In this document: piece after piece, positions 1-5,084 of the stretch | Layout of the letters: every line of letters starts with the position of its first letter | How positions within the stretch are numbered: position 1 is the first letter of the stretch | Assembly (NCBI RefSeq): GCF_002455975.1 | Contig: NZ_DKLM01000169.1 | Coordinates: 54,385-60,546 of the forward strand | Source of the DNA: Clostridium sp. UBA6640 | Lineage (GTDB): Bacteria; Bacillota; Clostridia; Clostridiales; Clostridiaceae | Length of the DNA stretch: 6,162 bases | Direction: 5' to 3' | Position numbers and translations under genes: made by a program | Notes under the pieces: generated by a model | Seen by the model: only the letters and a program-made list of their open reading frames with translations | Told to the model about the DNA's origin: nothing | The model's database searches: none

Positions 1-18
1 CGGCCTTTTGAACTATTT

Positions 19-720
19 TTACCTAATCAATGTTTCATTTATAATTTTAGTTATATTTTCAACATTATCATTTATAAAAAAATGATTTCCCTCAAAATTA
101 TAGACATTAAAACTTTTATCTCCATGTTCTTTCCATTTTAATATTGCTTCTAGTGATATATCATCTTGTTTGCCATTAAAAATTGAAATATCGCAATGAA
201 TTTTATTTCTTCCTTCTTTATATTTATAATTATCAAGTATTCTAAAATCACTACGAAGAATTGGTATAAATAAGTCAAGCAACTCTTTATTATTAGAAAT
301 ATCTTCTGGCGTACCACCTAAATCAATTACTTCTTTTATAAACTCATCATCTGGTAAAAGGTGAATATTCCTTTCTTGTCTCTCAATATTGGGCGCTTCA
401 TGTCCTGAAAAAAGCATATGTGTAGGCATTCTAAGATTTTCACTATTTATTTTATAATATAACTCATAAGCTAATAGACTTCCCATGCTATGACCATAAA
501 TTGCATATTCTTCATTTTCAATTTGAACTTTTATAATTTCAAAAATATCATTGACAGCTTCTTCTAATGTTTCATAAAATTTTTCACCAAATCGTCGTCC
601 TCTCCCCTTAAGTTCTATTGGTTCTAACTGTATATATGAATTTAAATATTTCTTCCATTTATAAAATATCAAACCTGAACCACCTGCATATGGAATACAA
701 AACAACTTAATTCTTTTCAT
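19..720 (-). CDS. Type II thioesterase (GrsT/SrfAD-like), second copy
   Basis: This is a stand-alone alpha/beta-hydrolase thioesterase of 233 residues, the usual length for the editing thioesterases that hydrolyse mis-primed or stalled acyl groups from carrier-protein phosphopantetheine arms in NRPS and PKS assembly lines; it should be cytosolic. Near the N-terminus it has the family hallmark FCIPYAGGS (residues 7-15), then the LKGRGRRF segment (37-44). The nucleophile elbow is GHSMG, with Ser78 as catalytic serine. The acid is Asp186 or Asp187 in NGKQDD, and the histidine is His213 in EGNHFF. All three triad positions are therefore present. The start is supported by GAGG 8 nt upstream of the ATG. 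It is about 60% identical, in my ungapped hand alignment, to the thioesterase at 2145-2858. Only 18 nt of the window lie beyond its stop, so the next gene is out of view. Its acyl substrate cannot be read from the sequence. Confidence 0.93.
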   Translation of the reverse strand: MKRIKLFCIPYAGGSGLIFYKWKKYLNSYIQLEPIELKGRGRRFGEKFYETLEEAVNDIFEIIKVQIENEEYAIYGHSMGSLLAYELYYKINSENLRMPTHMLFSGHEAPNIERQERNIHLLPDDEFIKEVIDLGGTPEDISNNKELLDLFIPILRSDFRILDNYKYKEGRNKIHCDISIFNGKQDDISLEAILKWKEHGDKSFNVYNFEGNHFFINDNVENITKIINETLIR

Positions 721-746
721 AATAGTTACCTCATCATTTCCTATGT

Positions 747-752
747 ATTATA
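747..752 (-). promoter_or_regulatory. Possible -10 element before the second thioesterase
   Basis: The minus strand reads a perfect TATAAT here, about 27 nt upstream of the thioesterase start codon and just before its Shine-Dalgarno. No recognisable -35 hexamer lies at 16-18 nt spacing. A large perfect dyad (777-805) sits where an activator might bind. In DNA this AT-rich an isolated TATAAT is weak evidence, so this is only a candidate for a separate promoter inside the operon. Confidence 0.25.
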
Positions 753-776
753 TTAAAATTCCTTTTTTCTTAATCT

Positions 777-805
777 TTCAGATTCTTTTATCAAAAGAAT
801 CTGAA
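777..805. repeat. Perfect 13-bp inverted repeat (operator or RNA hairpin)
   Basis: The arms TTCAGATTCTTTT (777-789) and AAAAGAATCTGAA (793-805) are perfectly complementary around a 3-nt centre. On the minus (operon) strand the sequence after the stem is A-rich, not T-rich, so this is not a normal intrinsic terminator for the operon. On the plus strand only a broken, T-rich stretch follows. It lies 57 nt upstream of the thioesterase start and about 25 nt upstream of a TATAAT. It could be a protein-binding dyad, or a 13-bp RNA stem in the leader of the second thioesterase. Confidence 0.75.
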
Positions 806-829
806 TATCGATTTGTAATAACTTTATTT

Positions 830-979
830 TTATATAGCTCCATCACTTTTTCCTTCGCCTATAATTGTTGAAATTACTGGAGCTGACAATTTAGTGAACT
901 CTTTTATACCAGTATTATTTTCATCTACAATTTCTGCTTTTTTATCAAGTTCCACTATTTTTAAATACTTTGTATTTAT
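830..979 (-). CDS. Possible small peptide gene with non-standard start (uncertain)
   Basis: An open frame encodes about 50 residues. Its N-terminal half is charged (NTKYLKIVELDKKAEI, EIVDENNTG) and its C-terminal half is less charged and hydrophobic, including KLSAPVISTIIGEG and ending GKSDGAI. A leader-like half followed by a core-like half is the general shape of peptide precursors, but I recognise no family. No ATG is present. The candidates are ATA at 979, preceded by AAGGGAAAAGAAG as a loose Shine-Dalgarno, or GTG at 955 with no clear site. The ATA overlaps the TAA that ends the preceding frame at 976, which resembles translational coupling. A frame this long can arise by chance in AT-rich DNA. 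It may also be a gene whose ATG has mutated. Confidence 0.25.
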   Translation of the reverse strand: MNTKYLKIVELDKKAEIVDENNTGIKEFTKLSAPVISTIIGEGKSDGAI

Positions 980-1149
980 ACTTCTTTTCCCTTATAATCA
1001 ATTCCATAAAGCTTACCAAATAAATAAAAGCTATCAAAAACTGTTGAATAGCTCTTACAAATAAATTTCCAAGTATTTTCTATCTAGAATATATGCTTTT
1101 AATGTATTTCTACATTAATTATTTCTTCAAAGGGCATAGCTTCGCCCTT
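976..1149 (-). pseudogene. Possible eroded gene fragment, unidentified
   Basis: One reading frame looks protein-like but is broken by TAA at 1099-1101 and TAG at 1084-1086. The part before the stops reads EAMPFEEIINVEIH. The part after them is 35 codons containing TWKFICKSYSTVFDSFYLF and then GKLYGIDYKGKEV before a TAA. Aromatic, glycine and cysteine content is higher than expected from random AT-rich DNA, which is why I record it. I cannot assign a family. It lies between loaP and the second thioesterase and its end overlaps the small frame at 830-979. The alternative is non-coding leader sequence, since the hairpin at 1129-1150 falls in its first codons. Confidence 0.25.
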
Positions 1150-1150
1150 T
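1129..1150 (-). promoter_or_regulatory. GC-rich hairpin between loaP and the next gene; candidate LoaP target
   Basis: The perfectly paired 7-bp arms AAAGGGC and GCCCTTT enclose an 8-nt loop, GAAGCTAT as read on the minus strand. This is by far the most GC-rich spot in the 563-nt gap. No T-run follows on the minus strand (GAAGAAATAATT comes next), so it is not an intrinsic terminator for the operon. Characterised LoaP is known to bind an RNA hairpin in the leader of its target operon, and this structure lies downstream of loaP and upstream of the next gene. That it is a LoaP site is inference. Confidence 0.45.
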
Positions 1151-1205
1151 CATCTATCAAACTGTAATTTTGTTTAATACACTACCTAATCTTTAATATG
1201 ACCTT

Positions 1206-1280
1206 CTATTTGCACCAATGTGCCGAAACATCAATTAGTTTATTTAGAATTATTTTAAAATCAAAAATATTTATATTCAT
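1206..1280 (-). CDS. Tiny open frame directly after loaP (doubtful)
   Basis: A 24-codon frame, MNINIFDFKIILNKLIDV followed by SAHWCK, begins 3 nt after the loaP stop codon (TAA AGG ATG). The AGG abuts the ATG and is too close to serve as a Shine-Dalgarno, so expression would rely on reinitiation by ribosomes finishing loaP. It may be the 5' stub of the degraded reading frames that follow (976-1149), or chance. No function can be suggested. Confidence 0.2.
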   Translation of the reverse strand: MNINIFDFKIILNKLIDVSAHWCK

Positions 1281-1283
1281 CCT

Positions 1284-1787
1284 TTATTCATCAATTAATT
1301 CTATTCCTACATCGATTAACTTTGGAGCTTTCATAAATTCTAGTTGTATCTTAGCTCTTCTCTTACGCTTATCAACTTTTTTAATAATATGCTCCATATT
1401 TTTTAAAGTTCCATTTTTAACAATAACTTTGGAATCTTTTATAGCTATTTGTGAATAGTCTAATAAGAAATTATCATCTACCAATTTTAAAATAGAATTT
1501 ATTTCATTATGATCTATTTTTGAATAATAATTTCCAAAATTCAGCACCCTAACATATCTCGGTATTTCTTTTATTCTGTAATATATTTCCTCATTCATTT
1601 CTGTATTTAAAAAAATATATCCTGGAAATACTTTTCTGACTTTTTCATATATAATGCCTTGTTTTTTCTCAGTAATTTTCTTCTTTAATATAAAGGATTT
1701 TAATTTTTCCTTGCTAAAATATAAATCTAACCACTTCTGGATAACTTCTTCTTTACCTGTTTCTACAAAAAGTACATACCACTCCAT
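1284..1787 (-). CDS. loaP: LoaP-type NusG paralogue, processive transcription antiterminator
   Basis: This is a specialised NusG paralogue of 167 residues. It begins MEWYVLFVETGKEE, the typical N-terminus of the NGN domain, which contacts the RNA polymerase clamp; VFPGYIFL (residues 53-60) is the conserved NGN strand. A basic C-terminal KOW domain follows (about 118-150), with KVDKRKRRAKIQL as its core. LoaP proteins in Firmicutes act on one or a few long biosynthetic operons, loading onto polymerase through a leader RNA hairpin and suppressing downstream termination. The location between two thioesterase genes fits. I chose the ATG at 1787 because it gives the family N-terminus and has GGGGGA 9 nt upstream. 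An in-frame ATG at 1808 would add seven residues (MSGGNLK), but its upstream GGGG is only 2 nt away. Housekeeping nusG is excluded, since that gene sits with secE and rplK. Confidence 0.9.
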   Translation of the reverse strand: MEWYVLFVETGKEEVIQKWLDLYFSKEKLKSFILKKKITEKKQGIIYEKVRKVFPGYIFLNTEMNEEIYYRIKEIPRYVRVLNFGNYYSKIDHNEINSILKLVDDNFLLDYSQIAIKDSKVIVKNGTLKNMEHIIKKVDKRKRRAKIQLEFMKAPKLIDVGIELIDE

Positions 1788-1796
1788 TTTTAGATT

Positions 1797-1802
1797 TCCC
1801 CC
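1797..1802 (-). promoter_or_regulatory. Shine-Dalgarno that decides the loaP start
   Basis: GGGGGA lies 9 nt upstream of the ATG at 1787 and inside the seven codons that the ATG at 1808 would add. It favours the downstream start. The match to AGGAGG is imperfect, so loaP may be translated modestly. Confidence 0.5.
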
Positions 1803-1855
1803 AGACATATCCCCTTAATTTGCTGCTAATAACTAATTTTAATTAAATAGAGCGT

Positions 1856-2092
1856 CTAAAATCTTTCTTGATATTTTAATAGAATATTCTTTAAAATCTT
1901 GTTTCTACATATATCTAAAGCTAGCTTTAATATATTTATACAATTATCAGCAAAATTTTATACTTTCCTATCTTTAAATCTGGATTTAATGTATTTAACA
2001 CTTATTTCCCAAAAAAATATTTTTAAATTTAAGTACTCATCTTATTCTTTCATATAAATTAAATATGAATGTTCATCTATACAGATTTTTCT
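1856..2092 (-). pseudogene. Possible eroded gene between the first thioesterase and loaP
   Basis: A single frame of 79 codons is interrupted by only two TAA codons (2042-2044 and 1958-1960) where random sequence of this composition should have about seven stops. The three segments read protein-like: ICIDEHSYLIYMKE, then DEYLNLKIFFWEISVKYIKS with RFKDRKV, then NFADNCINILKLALDICRNK running to ILLKYQERF before TAG. The small frame at 2077-2127 overlaps it in another phase and carries a good ribosome site, so the two may be one gene of roughly 90 codons broken by a frameshift and two nonsense changes. I recognise no family. The 336-nt gap holds nothing else I can support apart from short AT-rich palindromes. 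Confidence 0.3.
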
Positions 2093-2127
2093 TTATTTAT
2101 TTTCATATATTTCCCACCTGATGTCAT
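2077..2127 (-). CDS. 16-residue open frame with a strong ribosome site
   Basis: The frame MTSGGKYMKINKEKSV starts 17 nt after the stop of the first thioesterase and is preceded by GAGGAG with a 6-nt spacer, the best Shine-Dalgarno of the operon. It stops at TAG after 16 codons. Ribosomes should therefore initiate here. The simplest reading is the intact 5' end of a gene that was then frameshifted (see 1856-2092). A genuine micropeptide or a leader peptide ahead of loaP is the alternative. It resembles the MSGGNLKM beginning of the long loaP form, possibly by chance. Confidence 0.4.
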   Translation of the reverse strand: MTSGGKYMKINKEKSV

Positions 2128-2144
2128 AAAATTCTCCTCTTTTA

Positions 2145-2858
2145 TTATCCTAATTTCAAAATTTTCTCACTACTTAAGGTATTATTTATTATATTGACTA
2201 TATTGTGTACATTGCTATTTATAAAAAAATGATTACCATCAAAATCATAAAATTTTGATTTTAGATCTACATGATTTTTCCATGCGAGTATTTCTTCTAA
2301 TGTTATATCATCTTGTCTTCCATTTAAAATTGAAACATCGCATTTTATTTTTTCACTTTTTTCTTTATAAATATAATTTTCAATTATTTTAAAATCATTT
2401 CTAATGATAGGAATAAATAAATTTAATAATTCTTCATTCTCTAATAATTCTTCTGGAGTTCCGCCAATTTCTATAATTCTCTTCATAAATTCATAATCAG
2501 GTAACTCATATATATTCTCTTTTTCTCTTATCATACTAGGTGCTTTATATCCTGAAAAAAATATATGTTTAGGCTCTCTTAAATTATTTTTCATAATTTT
2601 ATAATATAATTCATAAGCTAATAAACTTCCCATGCTATGTCCATATATAGCGTAATCTTCATTAATTATAAGATTTTTCATACAAGCATATATATCATCT
2701 ACAGCTTCTTCTAAACTGTTATAATAATCTTCATTAAATCGTTTCCCCCTACCTTTCAATTTTATCGGATATAATTTTATAGACGGGTCTAAAAACTTTC
2801 TCCAAGAATAATATATGCTTTCTGAGCCGCCAGCATATGGTAAGCAAAATAAATTCAT
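2145..2858 (-). CDS. Type II thioesterase (GrsT/SrfAD-like), first copy
   Basis: This 237-residue alpha/beta hydrolase belongs to the NRPS/PKS editing thioesterases. FCLPYAGGS (residues 4-12) marks the N-terminus, followed by the LKGRGKRF segment (34-41). GHSMG gives Ser75 as nucleophile, NGRQDD (179-184) supplies the acid, and DGNHFF gives His210, so the triad is complete. It is the first gene after the candidate promoter at 3180-3208, with an untranslated leader of about 310 nt. Upstream of the ATG lies AAAGGTGA at a rather long spacing of about 10 nt. It ends in a short EKILKLG tail that the paralogue at 19-720 lacks. Having two related but clearly diverged copies in one operon suggests either old duplication or different acyl substrates. 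The cognate synthase is not in the window. Confidence 0.93.
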   Translation of the reverse strand: MNLFCLPYAGGSESIYYSWRKFLDPSIKLYPIKLKGRGKRFNEDYYNSLEEAVDDIYACMKNLIINEDYAIYGHSMGSLLAYELYYKIMKNNLREPKHIFFSGYKAPSMIREKENIYELPDYEFMKRIIEIGGTPEELLENEELLNLFIPIIRNDFKIIENYIYKEKSEKIKCDVSILNGRQDDITLEEILAWKNHVDLKSKFYDFDGNHFFINSNVHNIVNIINNTLSSEKILKLG

Positions 2859-3122
2859 TTTTATATCGTCACCTTTCTATTGAGTTTAATTGGCAATATT
2901 CATTAATTAAAATACTTTAATTGAACTTTATTATATTTTTCAAAAATATTATCTAAATATTATAATTACTCAAAATTATCTTAAATGAATTTAATAGTAT
3001 TGATAATCTTCAGACTTTCCTTTGATATGAACCATCTTCTACTTTCAGAACTTTACATATTTTTTAATTCATTTATCATAACGCAAGAATACTTAAATAA
3101 TTTTAAAATTAAGCAAAACAAA

Positions 3123-3198
3123 AAACATTTATGAATAATCCTTGTTATAATTAAACTCTGACACAATACATAGCTGAAGGATATATACATAAATGTTT
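3123..3198. repeat. 11-bp inverted repeat spanning the candidate promoter
   Basis: AAACATTTATG (3123-3133) recurs as its exact reverse complement, CATAAATGTTT (3188-3198). The right arm lies in the spacer between the -35 and -10 of the candidate operon promoter and the left arm about 40-50 nt downstream of the start point; arm centres are 65 bp apart. A third copy of the 9-mer AACATTTAT is at 3539-3547. Paired sites in this arrangement suggest a repressor, though AT-rich DNA makes chance repeats more likely. Confidence 0.5.
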
Positions 3199-3208
3199 CA
3201 AAAGTCAA
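3180..3208 (-). promoter_or_regulatory. Candidate SigA-type promoter for the biosynthetic operon
   Basis: On the minus strand TTGACT (3203-3208) and TATATC (3180-3185) are separated by exactly 17 nt. The -35 matches 5 of 6 consensus bases, the -10 only 4 of 6. Transcription would begin near 3173 and run through the first thioesterase, loaP and the second thioesterase. It is the best -35/-10 pair I found upstream of the operon, but the region is so AT-rich that it remains a prediction. Confidence 0.4.
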
Positions 3209-3570
3209 TTACACCAAATCAATTGTTAATATAAATTTTTTCAAACAATTAAATTTTTATTTACACCTAACTAAACCACGAATAAAATATTTATAAGTAA
3301 ATACTATATTTATTAAACTATTACAATGTAAAATATCATATATAATAGAATTTTCTTCTCAAAGGCTCATAATTAGTATTACTATATCTTTTCTTTATTA
3401 CAAAATATTCCACAAAAATTCATATAACTTTATATTTATTATTATATAACTTTTCGACAGATTATTTTGTAAAATTTTGCTTTTATTTTACCTTTTTTAC
3501 ATTCATTTACTGATATTTTTTTACATTTTTCTGAAAGTAACATTTATTCAGTTACATTTCATTTATTTTT

Positions 3571-3616
3571 TTATAATTTGAATTTAATTCTATAATGTTT
3601 ATTGTTCAAATTATAA
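3571..3616. repeat. 12-bp inverted repeat, operator-like
   Basis: TTATAATTTGAA (3571-3582) and TTCAAATTATAA (3605-3616) are exact reverse complements with 22 nt between them. Neither side has a T-run typical of a terminator on the strand needed. It lies about 370 bp upstream of the candidate operon promoter and about 150 bp past the end of the dacF terminator. Its role is unknown. Confidence 0.5.
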
Positions 3617-3769
3617 TTTCCTTAAACATCGATGATCTAGAGATAGTTAGGTAAAATATTCTATATATGAAATTTATCTTTATTAAGCAATATCATAAAC
3701 TATAATTAACCTAATTGACTCTTTTTTCTCTGACATTATATTATTATATATTTTCTATTACATTGCACT

Positions 3770-3817
3770 AAAAAAACAAAAGCTTAGATGAAAAGAAATC
3801 TTTCTTTCATCTAAGCT
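3770..3817 (-). terminator. Intrinsic terminator of dacF
   Basis: On the minus strand a 13-bp perfect stem (arms 3805-3817 and 3781-3793, AGCTTAGATGAAA and its complement) is followed at once by TTTTGTTTTTTT. It lies 56 nt past the dacF stop. This is a textbook Rho-independent terminator and separates dacF transcription from the accessory operon downstream. Confidence 0.92.
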
Positions 3818-3873
3818 CTATCTTTATATTAAATTTTAAAAAGCAAAAGAATAGTTGTTATAAACTCATGCAT

Positions 3874-4983
3874 CTAATCAAATACTTTTTCTTTAAGTAT
3901 CTTATAAAAAGGTTTCTTGTTTACATGATTATTAGTCATTAAAGGCTCACATAATAGCTGTTCTTTTTCATCACTTATGACTATTGACCCTACCATTTCA
4001 TCTTTGTTAACTGGCGCTTTTAAGGTATTAGGAGCTTTTATTTCTACTTTTAGTTCTTCACCTTTTTTTGTAAGCATATTTATATCTTTATTTACAGACA
4101 ATTCTAAAGGTTCTTTTCCATCTTCAATATCTATTTTCTTAACTAACTCATCCTTTGAAAATAGCTTTTTATATTCATAATTTTCTTTAACATAATTAAA
4201 TATTTTTTTAGTTTCTTCCCATCTTGGAGTACAATTTAAAGTTACTATTATAATATCTCCTCCATCCATATTTACTGAAGATACTAAACATTTCCCAGCT
4301 TTTCCTGTATACCCTGTTTTTACTCCATTAGCATTTGGCATCTGATATAGTAACTTATTTATGTTTTGATAATCTCTTGTAAAATTATACTGCTCTTTAG
4401 AAATAGATTTAGAAGAAACTATTTCTTGAAATTTAGGATTTTCTTTTGCCTTTTTAGTGGCCATTGCTAAATCATAGGCTGTAGAATAATGATACATGCT
4501 GTCTAATCCATGAGGAGATTCAAAATGGGAATTTATTAATCCAATCTCCAAACAATGTTCATTCATCAATTTGCAAAATTCTTCTACAGATCCTGAAATT
4601 CCTTCTGCTATAGCAATTGCTGCATCATTACCGGATTTAAACATAAGTCCATATAATAACTCATGAAGTGTAATTTTTTCATTTTCCTTATATCCAACAG
4701 CTGATCCTCTTATACATGCAGCATTTTTTGATATAACAAACTCCTCATCTAAATTTCCATAGTTCAAAGCTACTAAAGCTGTGATTATTTTAGTAGTACT
4801 GGCTATTGCTACTGAAGAATATGCATTTTTTTCATAAACTACCCTACCGCTATTGCCATCTATAGCTATTGCACTTCCTGCATCTACATTTAATCCTTTA
4901 CCATAACATGTAGAAACCATTGATGAACTTATAATTAATGCTGTTAAAATCATTGAAATAAATCTTAGATAAATATTCCTCAT
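3874..4983 (-). CDS. dacF: D-alanyl-D-alanine carboxypeptidase, DacF/PBP5 family
   Basis: A 369-residue low-molecular-weight penicillin-binding protein that trims the terminal D-alanine from peptidoglycan pentapeptides outside the membrane. An N-terminal signal segment (about 1-29, hydrophobic core FISMILTALIISSSMV) directs export. The serine-peptidase motifs are all present: SxxK as S62-T-T-K65 (nucleophile Ser62), SxN as S117-G-N119, and KTG at 222-224. The C-terminal third (about 255-350) matches the PBP5_C beta-domain, and the tail FYKILKEKVFD could act as an amphipathic membrane anchor. GAGGTGAT precedes the start with 7 nt spacing. It diverges from a DUF2953-ytfJ pair, so a sporulation role like that of Bacillus dacF is plausible, but a vegetative role is not excluded. 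I found no convincing promoter in the 101-nt gap on this strand. It has its own terminator. Confidence 0.92.
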   Translation of the reverse strand: MRNIYLRFISMILTALIISSSMVSTCYGKGLNVDAGSAIAIDGNSGRVVYEKNAYSSVAIASTTKIITALVALNYGNLDEEFVISKNAACIRGSAVGYKENEKITLHELLYGLMFKSGNDAAIAIAEGISGSVEEFCKLMNEHCLEIGLINSHFESPHGLDSMYHYSTAYDLAMATKKAKENPKFQEIVSSKSISKEQYNFTRDYQNINKLLYQMPNANGVKTGYTGKAGKCLVSSVNMDGGDIIIVTLNCTPRWEETKKIFNYVKENYEYKKLFSKDELVKKIDIEDGKEPLELSVNKDINMLTKKGEELKVEIKAPNTLKAPVNKDEMVGSIVISDEKEQLLCEPLMTNNHVNKKPFYKILKEKVFD

Positions 4984-5030
4984 TGTATCACCTCGATTAA
5001 ATAATTAATTACCATTTTAAGCCTAATTAT

Positions 5031-5059
5031 GAATAACTTTTCCTATTGTGGCTAGAATA
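5031..5059 (+). promoter_or_regulatory. Candidate forespore (SigF/SigG-type) promoter
   Basis: GAATA at 5031-5035 fits the G-H-A-T-R pattern of forespore -35 elements. At 5050-5059 GGCTAGAATA fits the SigF -10 pattern GGnnAnAHTR at every fixed position. The spacer is 14 nt, one short of the usual 15. It lies 25 nt upstream of the DUF2953 start. Forespore expression would agree with what I recall of ytfJ in Bacillus subtilis. The consensus patterns are from memory. Confidence 0.4.
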
Positions 5060-5084
5060 TTAACAATAGACTGGAGGATAATTT

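Larger units (their letters stand above)
2859..3873. other. Long AT-rich intergenic region between the biosynthetic operon and dacF
   Basis: About 1 kb without a convincing gene on either strand. The right end carries the dacF terminator. The centre holds inverted repeats and iterated TTACATT words (3497-3558). The left third would be the leader of the first thioesterase if the promoter at 3180-3208 is real. Within that leader I see an imperfect direct repeat (ATCTTCAGACTTTC at 3006-3019 and ATCTTCTACTTTC at 3034-3046), an AT-only dyad at 2933-2949, and only very short frames. I see no RNA gene and no riboswitch fold that I recognise. Confidence 0.7.

Noticed and set aside
1198..1458. An 86-codon open frame on the plus strand
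   Set aside because: It is antisense to loaP, has no ribosome site, and its hydrophobic translation comes from the complementary strand of an AT-rich gene.
1284..1808. The loaP gene as housekeeping nusG
   Set aside because: It lacks the secE-nusG-rplK neighbourhood, is embedded in a thioesterase operon, and its sequence pattern (VFPGYIFL with a basic KOW domain) fits the LoaP group.
1916..1929. Perfect 14-bp palindrome TAAAGCTAGCTTTA
   Set aside because: It is short, lies inside the putative gene remnant, is not near a start site, and has no second copy that I found.
2933..2949. 17-bp AT-only dyad ATATTTTT C AAAAATAT
   Set aside because: Simple A/T runs make such dyads expected here, and no T-run follows on the operon strand to make a terminator.
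3715..3744. Plus-strand promoter-like pair TTGACT, 18 nt, TATTAT
   Set aside because: It would fire directly into the dacF terminator stem and antisense to dacF, with no gene ahead. Such matches are common in sequence this AT-rich.
3977..4180. A 67-codon open frame on the plus strand
   Set aside because: It lies wholly antisense within the C-terminal domain of dacF and has no ribosome site or recognisable protein features.
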